Source: Morella rubra (lineage: Eukaryota; Streptophyta; Magnoliopsida; Fagales; Myricaceae). From it: a DNA stretch of 64,000 nt. The position numbers were made by a program, and so were the translations under genes. The notes under the pieces were generated by a model that was not told the DNA's origin, ran no database searches, and was given only the letters and a program-made list of their open reading frames with translations. Where the stretch lies: positions 38,995,053 through 39,059,052 of the forward strand of contig CM025855.1 in NCBI GenBank assembly GCA_003952965.2. Reading direction: 5' to 3'. Each line of letters starts with the position of its first letter. Position 1 is the stretch's first letter. Shown here piece after piece: positions 10,533 to 22,662 of the stretch.

Positions 10533-13500
10533 CTAATCATCAGCCTCAACAGTTGCTCCCTTGAGATGCAAGTGCTTTTCCCTTTTTTGGAACTCTGTTA
10601 AACCCTTTCCACTTCCTGTCACACCAACCTTACCATTTGGGTCCTCAGGAGACTTGAATATGCTCTCCCGCTTGCGCCCCGAAAAGAACCCAATCTGACA
10701 ATGTAATCAGGAAGCTACAGATTAGGGAAAGATAATAATACTCTCATTTGAGTCATTTCTAGTATTAGATATCTGCCTAATTCACCTTCTTAGCCTTTCC
10801 TTTGGTTGTCTGGAACTGCTGCCAAGCATTCTGCCGCTTATTTTGTGTGACTTCAAGTTGCTCAAACCTCATCTTTGACTTAAAAGCATGTATCTTCTTG
10901 CGTTTGGCAGCTTTCTGTAAACATTACAGTTAGCCAGCATCCAACCACAGCCTCATGATAAACTTCCAGGCCTAAAACAGTATCTATTGAAATCCTAAGC
11001 ATCTCACATAACTAACTATATGACAAGTCTGTTTTAGGTCATCAAAAACTATCAGCTCCATACCGGAGGAAAAAAATTATCAACTCCAGTTACATAAATC
11101 TCTACTTTTTGTACAATAGTATGTTGCATGCATTACTTACCACATCCTCTGGGTCATCAGGCTCTATTCGAAGCTTTGCTGGTAAACTCCGTGACTGCAA
11201 GTCCATAGAAGCAGCTAGGGCAATCTTACGTTTGATAGCTTGTTTGGTAGCTTCAGCCACTTTCTCAGCTTCTGCCAAAGCATTGACACCACCTTCTTCA
11301 ATTGGCCTTATGTTGGCAGGATCCACCTGGAGTCAGCAACCGTGAGTAATATGACTTAATCCTAGGCATTGACTGCTGATGATCTAATACTAATCAATTC
11401 AGAAAGAATACAACTTACAAACAGCAGGCAAAAAGATGCAACCAAGAAAATTAGACTAGGTTTGACATGGAATGGCAAAGAGAAAACAAATCTGTAAAAG
11501 GAATTTATAATCTAATACATTGAGTTAATCACAACAGTGGAAAGAGAAAAAAAGTGATGTTTGTCTTGTACAAGTTTCATGTGAAATGAGAAAGCATCTC
11601 TCACGTAGAATATATTTTCTGTAGAAGTTAGCTAAAAATATACAGGTGGCTTAAAAGGGTTCCAGCACTGCAAGTATAGTTTCAAGGAGAAGATATTATT
11701 ATTAATCCACTCTCAATTTTAATGCATATATAATTATGAGATGAGAGCTAAAAATGTAAATAACATATCATTCACAAGAAAGGCAAATAAGTTGTTCCAT
11801 GCATCCATAAGGTTGTCAATACAAATGGCTAGGACATCCTGCCTCTGGAAATTTGAAAATGGACACATTATCAGATGGCACATATATCTTCTCAGCTATT
11901 TGCATGTCTTTTCCCACTTTATCACAGTTGGATATTTCATTTCAGTAGTAAGACAGTTTCTCCTTATCATTACGAAAATTTGTTCCCTCTGCCAGAATAT
12001 TGAATTTGTCTTCTTTTATTTCATACCTACTACATTAAAACGTTTGAAGCCATGTGAGGACCAGGCAGGGCAAAAAATAAGGATCCTCCACTAGAGTCAA
12101 TTGCATAAGAGCATTATCAGCGACCATCCTCCATATGTGCTTTTATAAAGAGTTTGGGCAAAGACAGAGGTCATGCTCATTGTGGTAATCATACTACCAA
12201 AGTCGTGATAATGGTTATAATGCCGACACAAGATGGCTACAGATAAGATCGTATAAATATCATAATACCAAAGGTGATATTAATGATATGGCAGTGGAGA
12301 TCATGAGTAAAAGAAGACAGGGTCTATATTGTGGTTAGGATGGTTTGTTTCAAAAAGTACAACCATATGATTGCATTAAATGGCCAAAAAGGAAAAACTC
12401 CATGGAGAAGGGAAAGAGTAAAAAAGAAAGCTAATGAAACGCAAAGAACAAGCAAAAGTTAAGGCAAAGTGAAAATAAAGAACCAGCTAACTTAGGTGGT
12501 AAGTGTTGTGGTAAAAAGATTCGGGATCCATTCCGCATTTCATACTAAATCTATGTTTCAGCAGCCTCTAATTTTTTCTTTTGATAAGAGAGCCTCTAAA
12601 TTTTTTTTTTTTTTGATAAGGAGTAGCCTCTAAAGTTGACACAGGAATGACGATAGCAAAATGATATCTTAATATCTTAGGATAAAAGATACTGAACTAC
12701 CAAACTACAACTTCCCACACTGGAATTATAGCATATGTTAAGTTCTAAAATATGCACTAGAATAAAAGATACTGAACTACCTAACTACAACTTTCCGTGG
12801 TGGAATTATAGCATATGTTTAACACATGTGATTTCGTCAAAAATGCTTCACTCCTGATAAAGGATAGGAAAAACAAATGCTAATGCCAATGAGACCTGGA
12901 ACCAGCTAGCTAGAAGCAACATGATGAGAATAGAGAGAAAGAATGCATAAAAGAACCGGGACAAGCTGTCTGGTTACCCATATCATACCTCTTCTTGATT
13001 CCCCCACCCATCATAGCTAACATAATAGCCATTTGGAGAGTACGCATTAATTGTTGCATCATACCTGAACATTCAAATAATCAAACACAGAAAAACAAGG
13101 TAAAACAAGGTAAAACAAACAAAAAAACATACCAATATCGATTGAGATACAGATATCTCTACTTTTTTTTTATCTGTTTTTACATACCACTCCCCGTCTT
13201 CACTCCAAACAGCTTGAACTTTGGTGCCAATGGGAAACGCCTCGTGATGATCAGACATGGTTCCTGAGTCCTACATGTGGAAAAAAACGCATAGATTAAA
13301 CATCCTTATCACCGAGATGTATTCAGAAAAAAAAGCAGCAAAATATTGAATGTTCAATTTGGCAATAATGAAAATTAATGAAGGATGAATCAATGAAAGT
13401 GATTGATGGGACTATATAATAAAATGTTCTCAGTCACAATAACATTACGAAACAAGGACAATATCACCGCTAGGTAGCCCCACACCAGCCACATTGCACA

Positions 13501-15917
13501 TTTACTCCAACAGCGAAATTGTAATGCAATCGTGCATCAGATTTTAAATGGCACACAATCCCTAGTCTAAAACATGGCCAGTGGCATGACAACCCAAGAC
13601 AAGACATCACATGCCATGCCAGAGACCATGTTAAAGTATCCCGCATAATCGCAAAGTTGTTGAGAACCATTAACCCACCACACACAGAGCCAAACACCAC
13701 TCATAAAAATAGGCAAAACATTAAATCAGGGGAACAAGAAGGAATAGCAAAAAAGCAACTGTTGATATATTCTCTGGAGTCAATTGTCAGGAACCCAATT
13801 TCTATCTAGTAGATAGAATAAAATTCAAAGAAGTAAAGGTACAACTTCAATACTTTACAAAGAAGCCAAATCCAGAAAGATGCACTAAAAAATTTCTCTT
13901 TCTAATGTATATTCTTCTGCCTTCACGATGAACCAAAGCATGTTTTTTAGCCAAGAACCAAACACGAAAATAAATCAAGGATGTACCATTTGATTATCCT
14001 CAGACTGGGGCATGCCTGGGGACATCCTACCACTTGACCCAGTATTTGATCCAGATATCTCATTTTGCTTTGCAGTTGCAAGGAGTTCTTCTGTCAAATC
14101 AATCACCTGCACCGACACAACTTTAGCCCTAGCTCCAAATATAAACAAAAAGCCTATGCACACCCAGACTATTAGTAACAACATGAAGGAAAAATCAACG
14201 TCAATATTCGAGCTTAGAATCACAGCGTGAACATCTGATATCAGGTGAGAAGGAGAGAGTAGGCTGGCCATCTCGACACATAGCACACCTGCACAGCAAC
14301 CAGGATAGAAGTGATGTGTATCTTGATGAAGTCTTCAATATTTACACACAGATCCAAATAATTTTCGGATTCCTCAGAAGTTCCCACCTCAGTAGCATAT
14401 GGACTTTGTTTAATGTAAAAACCATCTCACCTTCTCAGTCCTGAAATGAAAATAAACCTCCACATGTGCCATTAGAAGTTAACTGGTGTTGCTTGTTTGA
14501 GCAACATTTTGATTCCTTCAAAAGAGAGAAGGTAGAGGAATGAAAGAAAGAAAGAAGTGGCACATGAAACTAGATATCCAATTTACAACATCTTTGGAAT
14601 TGGACACGCGGCCCTAAACTTTTCACAAGACGTTGACTTTGTTTCTCGAAACAACCGTTGCAATCTTAAGTGACATACTAAGGATTGAGAGATCCCACAC
14701 GTATAAGATCATAAGGAATCATGAGTATATCCAAACAAAACTTACAAGGAAGAGAAAAATAAAATCAAAGAGAATGCTCATAAGCAAAAAGGTTACCTCT
14801 TTAAGCTCCCTTTCCATGTCCACATATTCGGAGTTTCCAGGATCATCAACCAAAAGCTGTCTGACCTGTTGCACAGGTGATGGAGAAGTTGGTACACCAA
14901 AATTACAAGTGGATAACAGCATATACTATAGTTCAGCCATTATCCTTAAAGGAGCATCAATTTATGTCCAGAGAGCATTGAAAGAATATGAATACGTATT
15001 GGTCTCTTCCATTTCCAACAGCATGAAGACCATGAGGAATTTGGCTAGTTATGTAATAGCTCCATCTAATTATAATTGATCGCCAACACCAGGAATCTCA
15101 AAATTTCAACTATTTTGCTACTTCGTCATTCTCTAAACAATGACCATTAGTCACCTAAGAGCAAAGCGAAGGCTGCAGAAAGGCTACAATCACAATGAAC
15201 TTCTAGAAAACTTGAACAAAAATCTGTGCGACATACTCCCGTAACATCAGTTTATCTTCAATTCCTCAATATAAAAATTGCAGGCGCTATTTGTGCAACT
15301 ATATAGTAAATTATAAACGGAAATTTTAGAACCAATACATGCATTGGTATTTTCCATTATTACTACAGTTTTTACTGCAAAAACCCGAACAAAATGGGAC
15401 GGAAGGGACACAGGTAAGAAAAAGAGAGACAGAGAGAGGACTTTAGCTGTAGTTTGCACTAAAGTGAGCCTGCCTTTTTCCCGTCACAGAAAACATAGAA
15501 TTTCGATGCATTTACGTTGTCCTATTATAGTCGATTCTTCTCTTTTCTTTTCTGAGCTTCGAAACCGATTACGCTCATAGAAAAGTAAAAAACAGCGTTA
15601 TATTCCGTTTAAAGCGATAATTGCGAACTATATTGAGTATAAAAAGGCGTGATTACAAAATAGGCGGAACGAAAACCCTACAAGCATGAAACCGACCGAA
15701 ATAGACGATTTAAAGATAAAAGAGTTTAAAACAACATAAAAATTCGATTTGAAGAGCAGGAAAGCTAAATAGTATTGAGCTATTGTTAATATCAAAATTA
15801 AATAAAAAAGGAGAAGAAGAAGAGAAAGAAGAATACCTGATGAAGCTGATCCTTGTAGGTGGCGAGATTTGAGGCGAGCTCTTCTATGCTTACCTCTTCT
15901 CCTCCTCCACCTTGCAT
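10533..15917 (-). CDS. SPF30: SPF30-like Tudor splicing factor, copy 2 (complete)
   Basis: Eight minus-strand exons are all in frame: 15837-15917 (ATG at 15915-15917), 14797-14865, 13987-14106, 13188-13270, 12989-13064, 11141-11326, 10786-10914 and 10533-10694 (stop 10533-10535). They sum to 906 bp, or 301 residues, close to the roughly 300 residues known for Arabidopsis SPF30. The N-terminus is MQGGGGEEVSIEELASNLAT. A Tudor domain falls at about residues 99-145 and basic C-terminal blocks follow. The protein is expected in nuclear speckles and the spliceosome. The start is chosen because the Met-Gln-Gly-Gly beginning and conserved SIEELASNL follow directly. The gene keeps its own leader and upstream region, so it could be expressed. 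Confidence 0.93.
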
Positions 15918-16241
15918 TTTGTTATTTGTATTTGTTGATTTCTATCGCTTTTCGGTTTGTTTATTCAAACACTTCAATTCTGAGAGAAAGAGAGGGAGAG
16001 AGACTTGGTACAATCGAACTAAGGGAACTGGAGGAGAAGGAGTTGAAAGAAGAACGATAAAAGCACACAACGCGAGCCCTCGTAATTATATAATATATTT
16101 ATATATATCGAGCACAGAGACAGAGACTGAGACTCGGACTTTAGACGCAAAAACTGGGCCGATGTTGGGCCAAAATCGAAATTTCGGGTCGGGTGTTGAT
16201 ATAGGTATAACATAATTGTAGTGTTTGGGTATAAAATTTTA
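15918..16241 (-). promoter_or_regulatory. Leader and proximal promoter of SPF30 copy 2
   Basis: Upstream of the ATG on the minus strand is a pyrimidine-rich leader, visible on the plus strand as GAGAGAAAGAGAGGGAGAGAG at about 15980-16001. Further up is an AT-rich TATA-like run, TATATATTTATATATA, at about 16091-16107. The Y-patch plus TATA arrangement is typical of plant core promoters. The transcription start is not determined. The same block lies at 25414-25737 in copy 3. Confidence 0.5.
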
Positions 16242-16617
16242 GGGGAAAATACACTTTTCATCACAAACTACCGAGTAGTGACACATTGCACCCCAAACTA
16301 CCATCTTTAAGACATTGCACCCTCAAACTACCAATGTTATATATTTTGCACCCTAAACTACCCACTTTGACACATTTACACCTCCAACTACTAATATTAA
16401 ACACTTTGTACCCTCCATTTGACAATAATACCCTTGAAAAAGTAATGAATTGACAACAATATCTAAGGGCATTATCGTTATTTTAGTTTGAAAATTTGAT
16501 AAATGGTGCAAAGTGTTAAAAATTGGTAGTTAAAGGGTGCAATGTGTCAAAATTGGTAGTTTAGGGTGCAAAAGTGTAAAATATATGGTATTTGTGGGTG
16601 AAAAGTGTATTTTCCCC
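16242..16617. mobile_element. Mutator-type MITE with 9-bp target duplication, copy 2
   Basis: The element begins GGGGAAAATACACTTTTCA and ends with the complement TGAAAAGTGTATTTTCCCC, giving long inverted arms made of repeated CACCCTAAACTACC-like units. It is flanked on both sides by AAAATTTTA, a perfect 9-bp direct repeat, which is the target-site length of Mutator-like elements. At 376 bp it has no coding capacity. It sits about 320 bp upstream of SPF30. The matching element in copy 3 is at 25038-25413. Confidence 0.8.
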
Positions 16618-18992
16618 AAAATTTTATGTTGGTGTTAAAAATGAGGTATATTAGAATTTGTAAATGAGTAATAAAAATAAAGGTAAAATTTTGAAATGTA
16701 TTTGATATAAGTAAAATTTTATTAAAACTGTGTAAAAAATATGAATATTGAAGTGGGCGGCCAAGCCACTTTTGCAACGTCGTTCCTCCATTTTGGTTGG
16801 GTTGTTTTGGGCCATAACAGGAACAGCACTCAATATGTTATTATAAACTGATATGCCTTTCGGTCAGGCCAACATATGCTGCAAGGCATGCTTCCAAATG
16901 GGTTTTCCAATCTTAAAAAAAAAGAAAAAAAAAGGGTTTTCCAATCTATAGATAATAAACTCTGGTTAATTCATGACGTAGCCATTGTGAATGTGTATAG
17001 CTTTGGTGGAAGTAAATTTGATCTCTTAATACAAAACTAAACCCCATCATTTTATTTTATTTTATTTTTGTGGTAAGAAAAGACCATTATATTAATTGGC
17101 GTCGTCAAAAGGTTACCAATGATAAAGTGTAGGATTGTTCCCATAAACTCTCTATAAATGTAGTACTTTTGTGTTCAAACTAGATGATAACAAGACTAGA
17201 GGATTTCAATTAGAGAGCAAGGGGAGCGTAAATATGGATCATGGCTATATAGATTGATATTAGTAATGATGTTGTTGATTATAGTTATTATGATGCGAGA
17301 TATTGCAGTTGAATATATGGGACAACAATGAGCTCGTGTTTTGTGCTGAGGGGGCTGATGGTAGATGCAAATCAGGATTAATTCCACAAAACCAGAAGGA
17401 CTACATGAGATGCATGCGCTGCTATGCTTATACGAAAGTGCCTTCAGGATAGCTACTTGACTTAATTAATTGGCGCTAAAATGATTGATCTCAGATGCAA
17501 AGCATGGCGATACAACTGCAAGGGCTTCTTTGCCGACCTCCAGGTCTATCTCAACCATGTACTGCTCTACATTGGCAAGACTGCCTCCGGCATTTCTAAA
17601 TATGATGTTTTTTTTTTTCATTTGTAAACATGATTTTAGCTGCTATATAATATGTATACTTCTCTCTCTCACTGTTTTTGTTCCTTCAAATGTTCTTCCT
17701 TACCAAAGAATTATATATGATATTTCTCTCCGATCTCTCTTCCAATTGTCTTTGACATTAAAGCTGATAAAAATGATGAATTTGATAACTTAATCATTGA
17801 CGTCTATATTTCTCTCGATCTTCCTGACAGAAATAGATGGTGCATAAAAGTTGTTTGCATCTGAATCGTGGTCCGCTTAATAGCGAGCAGTTTTAACAAT
17901 TAATTAACTGAAACTTGTTCAACAGAGGGCAAGGGGAATCCGGATTCCTATTGCCTAAGCTAACATATGGACCCAAAAGAGGAATCAGATTCTCTTTTCC
18001 GACGCTACCACCGTGCTTTTTGAAGGTGGCGCAAGCTGCTGGAGAGACAACAAAGGGTAGATGGGTAGGTGCATAAGTAGACATACTCATGTGTGGTGCA
18101 AGTTATTATCACATCTAAGACTAGAAAGACGGATCTCAGTAGCTGTTTTGCTTCGAGGAGAGTGGAAACTAGGGGGCCATGCCGACTTGTAGCCAACAAT
18201 TCAATGTATATTATCGCCAGTGGAGGATTTGATTGGTGCTGAAGGGTTTCGGAGGGAGGGGCCTAGCATCCAGACATGTTTCGGACATGTTTTTTTTTTT
18301 TAAAAAAAAAAGGCATGTGATTGGCAGGATGAACATGAAAATGGGAACAACTTCAGTACATTTTCTAATGGATCGCATCTCTCTCTCTCTTCAATCACTT
18401 TTTTCTTTTTACTTTATTCTTAGAGGTACTTTCAATTCATGATGCTCTAATGCATACATCACATCATGGGTAGTTTGGTTTCCTCTAAAGGGCCTTTTGA
18501 ATAAGAAAGTAGTAGGCCTAGAACAACAAAATCTCTTTGTCATTCAAAAGAAAGTGATGAGGTCCTCCCCATGATGAAGGAATGACATTGACGCGCAGAT
18601 ACATAAAGATGATGCATCATTGATATGCTAGCTGTGTCAATAGGGCTGTACATATTATTTGTCATAACTTCTAGGGATTAACTCACGAAAGTCATTGCTA
18701 AGACGGACAAAGTGCATCGTCTTTTCCCACTTTTTGGTATTGCATCTAGTTTATGATGAAAGCACGGAATTTATAAGCTTTTCAATATGTATATATATAG
18801 TGAGAAAACATGAAGAGTAAGATACAGGTAGCTGATCTGATCCCCGCGCGCGCGCCCAAGCTTCACTAGATTGCATTTCTTTTCGACTTATTTACAGAAA
18901 CCTTTGGCTTCAAGAGATTCCCTTATCCTAGCTAGAGATTTAATGGGTACATCTTAAAAGCATACTATAAGGCAATTCCGGAGATATATCAT
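16618..18992. other. Intergenic spacer between SPF30 and NPF (copy 2)
   Basis: AT-rich spacer of 2.4 kb. It holds T/A homopolymer runs near 18290-18311 that form a short palindrome, a (CG)n run at about 18845-18854, and an unrecognised cysteine-containing reading frame described separately. No further gene, tRNA or transposon ends were recognised. Copy 3 has the same content at 22663-25037. Confidence 0.6.
17309..17627 (+). other. Unrecognised cysteine-containing open segments (possible gene remnant), copy 2
   Basis: After a TATTGCAG acceptor-like site, an open segment from 17309 to 17452 encodes LNIWDNNELVFCAEGADGRC and later YMRCMRCYAYTK. A second segment, 17481-17627, encodes MIDLRCKAWRYNCKGFFADL. 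Paired cysteines suggest a small secreted cysteine-rich protein split by an intron, but no signal-peptide exon or known family could be identified. The mirror copy is at 24028-24346 on the minus strand. It may be chance. Confidence 0.2.
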
Positions 18993-20784
18993 TCAAGGTA
19001 TAAAATCATGACCGATCACAGCTCCAACGTTTTTTCCGGTGTTGAGAGCATTATGATTATAATCCTCTGCTGCATGAGTCTCACGTTGTGATGTGCGGAT
19101 TGATGAAGTTGAACCCTTAGAAAACCACCTGGACCAAAAGATATAGTTGAGGAAGTTGAGGAAGCTAAGGACTGCGAGCATCCAGTAGAAAAGATCTAGC
19201 CTGTCTTTGTTGAGATCATTTTCATGGAGCCAGCCCCCATTTGACGAAGTTGAGGTGATCTTGTTGACCAGTGAAACCAGTAAGGAGCTCAGATAGAACC
19301 CAAATGAGTACGAGAAATAAGTCATGGCTGTTAAAAATGCTTGCATCCCTTTCACGGATTGTTTGTAGAAGAACTCAATGAGGCCTACCGCCGTGAACAT
19401 TTCCGATAATCCAAAGATTAAGAATTGCGGGGTGATCCAGAAAATCGATAATGTTTTGTTCAAGTTCACTGCTGCATCCCTTCTCTTTTTCTCAATGATG
19501 GCAGCTGCAACCATAGAAAATGTAGCAAAAAATAGGCCAAAACCTATTCGCTGGAGAGGGGCGATTCCGGAATCGTGGCCTGTGAATTTTCTGGCGAAAG
19601 GGACAAAGAAAGTGCCGTATAGGGGGACTATTAAGATGAGCATCATGTATGGGATCGATTGAAGTGAAGCTGGTGGGATATGGAAGGATCTTGTGAGACG
19701 TGTGTCCATTGCGCTTCCTTGTTGGACTGAGAATGTTTGTAGTTGAGCTAAAATGGTGTTGAAAACGATGGTGCACGCAAAGATGGGAATAACTGAGATC
19801 AATATCTTCACTTGCTGCACTTGGGCGACCGTGCACAATCTCCATGCGCTAATTTCTGTGGTATGCTCCCCATCTTGGCTTCTGATGCAAGCTCTGTCCA
19901 AGAACCTGAAATTTTATTTATTTTTTTTTTTTTTCGGGCAGTCATTGAATATTAGGTAGATATATCGCATAACAGAAGACTACTACATGTATCTTTGAGC
20001 TCTATATGAGGAATTTAAAAGGGAAAATGAACAGTACATGGCCTTTCTTTGAGTATACCTGAACTTTTCGGTGTATAGGAGATCACTGCCAAGGTCAGAA
20101 GACAAGCTAACGTTATTTGGCACGTTGTTTTGGCTTCCATGAAGCATTTGTCTGTTGGATGGACAGATAACCTGCTTTCTTTTCAAAATTGCAGCCACAA
20201 AAACCTGCAGAGGAAGATTGTAGAAAAAGACAAACAGAAAAAATTGAAAAAGATCAGGAAGAAGGAAATTAAGGTAATTGAACGTAACAGACGTAACAAA
20301 TAATTGAGAGGGTCCACTTTGTATTATTTTTTTTAATTTTTTGTCTTTTTGTTATGTGACCAAATGAGCCGGCAGAAGCACTTTAAATTCGTTCAAATGT
20401 CTATGAACCTTACATATTATTAATTCAACGACCTTGTTTCTCTATTCTTTTCTTTTCCTTTCTCTCAATCAACTAACATACAAAACAAAGTCGAATCCAC
20501 AATCAGCGGCGGTTGTGGTTTTCTGAGGATTCCCTAGCTATGAATCAGCCAGTTTAGGACAATCTGTAGAACTTTATTAAAGTTTAAACCAGTAAAATAC
20601 ATTTTCCTCAGTGGCCCAAGAAAATAATAAACAATGCGTTCAACGTCAGATGTAAAGTAAACCTCTTTGTCCTAACAGAGAGAGAGATATAAATCATGCA
20701 TGTGCATGAATACATATATGGAATACTCTAAAATTTTAATTGCATACACAACCACGTATGAAGACAGAGAATGGGCTACTTACT
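18993..20784 (-). pseudogene. NPF4-like (NRT1/PTR family) transporter, C-terminal part only, copy 2
   Basis: Minus-strand exons are 20059-20204 (VFVAAILKRKQVICPS to the FR before the donor) and 18993-19905. A stub ending at 20784 encodes the preceding PIAQ. The last exon carries the second half of a proton-coupled major facilitator: RLCTVAQVQQVKILISVIPI, FNTILAQLQTFSVQQG, SLQSIPYMMLILIVPLY, TGHDSGIAPLQRIG, KTLSIFWITPQFLIFGLSEM and GMQAFLTAMTYFSYSFGFYL. These are NPF hallmarks, closest from memory to the NPF4 group that includes abscisic-acid transporters. The first half of a roughly 600-residue protein is absent because the sequence folds back at junction 2. It cannot make a full 12-helix transporter. 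Confidence 0.85.
20205..20783. other. NPF intron (copy 2)
   Basis: AT-rich intron between the exon stub ending at 20784 and the exon starting at 20204, with a GTAAGT donor on the minus strand. The same intron in copy 3 is 20874-21452. No other content is seen. Confidence 0.75.
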
Positions 20785-20795
20785 TGAGCAATGGG

Positions 20796-20855
20796 ATGAA
20801 ATCAGCTTGGTTTTGGACTTTATATTACAGGAACAAACCTCCTCAAGGAAGCATT
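20796..20855. other. Junction 2: asymmetric spacer of palindrome 2
   Basis: Arms meet here as GAGCAATGGG (ending 20795) and its near-complement CCCCATTGCTC (starting about 20860). One extra C in the right arm makes the ends imperfect. On the plus strand the spacer reads as NPF exon sequence running into the right arm (YYRNKPPQGSIF). The left arm lacks this, so copy 3 extends further into the gene than copy 2. A shared TCATCCC stretch at both arm ends may be microhomology. Confidence 0.85.
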
Positions 20856-22662
20856 TTCATCCCCATTGCTCAAGTAAGTAGCCCATTCTCTGTCTTCATA
20901 CGTGGTTGTGTATGCAATTAAAATTTTAGAGTATTCCATATATGTATTCATGCACATGCATGATTTATATCTCTCTCTCTGTTAGGACAAAGAGGTTTAC
21001 TTTACATCTGACGTTGAACGCATTGTTTATTATTTTCTTGGGCCACTGAGGAAAATGTATTTTACTGGTTTAAACTTTAATAAAGTTCTACAGATTGTCC
21101 TAAACTGGCTGATTCATAGCTAGGGAATCCTCAGAAAACCACAACCGCCGCTGATTGTGGATTCGACTTTGTTTTGTATGTTAGTTGATTGAGAGAAAGG
21201 AAAAGAAAAGAATAGAGAAACAAGGTCGTTGAATTAATAATATGTAAGGTTCATAGACATTTGAACGAATTTAAAGTGCTTCTGCCGGCTCATTTGGTCA
21301 CATAACAAAAAGACAAAAAATTAAAAAAAATAATACAAAGTGGACCCTCTCAATTATTTGTTACGTCTGTTACGTTCAATTACCTTAATTTCCTTCTTCC
21401 TGATCTTTTTCAATTTTTTCTGTTTGTCTTTTTCTACAATCTTCCTCTGCAGGTTTTTGTGGCTGCAATTTTGAAAAGAAAGCAGGTTATCTGTCCATCC
21501 AACAGACAAATGCTTCATGGAAGCCAAAACAACGTGCCAAATAACGTTAGCTTGTCTTCTGACCTTGGCAGTGATCTCCTATACACCGAAAAGTTCAGGT
21601 ATACTCAAAGAAAGGCCATGTACTGTTCATTTTCCCTTTTAAATTCCTCATATAGAGCTCAAAGATACATGTAGTAGTCTTCTGTTATGCGATATATCTA
21701 CCTAATATTCAATGACTGCCCGCAAAAAAAAAAAATAAATAAATTTCAGGTTCTTGGACAGAGCTTGCATCAGAAGCCAAGATGGGGAGCATACCACAGA
21801 AATTAGCGCATGGAGATTGTGCACGGTCGCCCAAGTGCAGCAAGTGAAGATATTGATCTCAGTTATTCCCATCTTTGCGTGCACCATCGTTTTCAACACC
21901 ATTTTAGCTCAACTACAAACATTCTCAGTCCAACAAGGAAGCGCAATGGACACACGTCTCACAAGATCCTTCCATATCCCACCAGCTTCACTTCAATCGA
22001 TCCCATACATGATGCTCATCTTAATAGTCCCCCTATACGGCACTTTCTTTGTCCCTTTCGCCAGAAAATTCACAGGCCACGATTCCGGAATCGCCCCTCT
22101 CCAGCGAATAGGTTTTGGCCTATTTTTTGCTACATTTTCTATGGTTGCAGCTGCCATCATTGAGAAAAAGAGAAGGGATGCAGCAGTGAACTTGAACAAA
22201 ACATTATCGATTTTCTGGATCACCCCGCAATTCTTAATCTTTGGATTATCGGAAATGTTCACGGCGGTAGGCCTCATTGAGTTCTTCTACAAACAATCCG
22301 TGAAAGGGATGCAAGCATTTTTAACAGCCATGACTTATTTCTCGTACTCATTTGGGTTCTATCTGAGCTCCTTACTGGTTTCACTGGTCAACAAGATCAC
22401 CTCAACTTCGTCAAATGGGGGCTGGCTCCATGAAAATGATCTCAACAAAGACAGGCTAGATCTTTTCTACTGGATGCTCGCAGTCCTTAGCTTCCTCAAC
22501 TTCCTCAACTATATCTTTTGGTCCAGGTGGTTTTCTAAGGGTTCAACTTCATCAATCCGCACATCACAACGTGAGACTCATGCAGCAGAGGATTATAATC
22601 ATAATGCTCTCAACACCGGAAAAAACGTTGGAGCTGTGATCGGTCATGATTTTATACCTTGA
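20820..22662 (+). pseudogene. NPF4-like transporter, C-terminal part only, copy 3
   Basis: Plus-strand exons are about 20820-20873 (TLYYRNKPPQGSIFIPIAQ), 21453-21598 and 21750-22662 (TGA 22660-22662). The long last exon encodes about 303 residues covering the C-terminal helix bundle, with the same motifs as copy 2. Upstream of about 20820 the reading becomes uncertain at the palindrome spacer, and none of the N-terminal exons (EXXER-type first helix region) are present. By architecture it is an NPF4-group member. Both window copies are broken at almost the same exon position, which argues for one rearrangement rather than independent decay. The reading frame that remains is fully open, consistent with a very recent event or an assembly fold-back. 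Confidence 0.85.
20874..21452. other. NPF intron (copy 3)
   Basis: Donor CAA|GTAAGT at 20873/20874, acceptor CTGCAG at 21452. No other content is seen. Confidence 0.75.

Larger units (their letters stand above)
7807..20795 (-). repeat. Copy 2, inverted middle copy of the triplicated locus
   Basis: Read on the minus strand this segment is collinear with about 20860-35340: NPF C-terminal exons, SPF30, then CAND1 3' exons. Paired positions sum to about 41655 for the NPF-to-SPF30-intron part and to 43137-43153 for the rest. The shift equals the extra 1.5 kb in SPF30 intron 5 of copy 3. It extends about 110 bp further into the CAND1 intron than copy 1 does. It is inverted relative to both neighbours, so the window contains two overlapping palindromes that share this arm. 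Confidence 0.95.

Noticed and set aside
18845-18854. CG repeat as a possible Z-DNA or CpG regulatory site
   Set aside because: Only about five CG units in the intergenic spacer near the NPF 3' end; too short to support a function.
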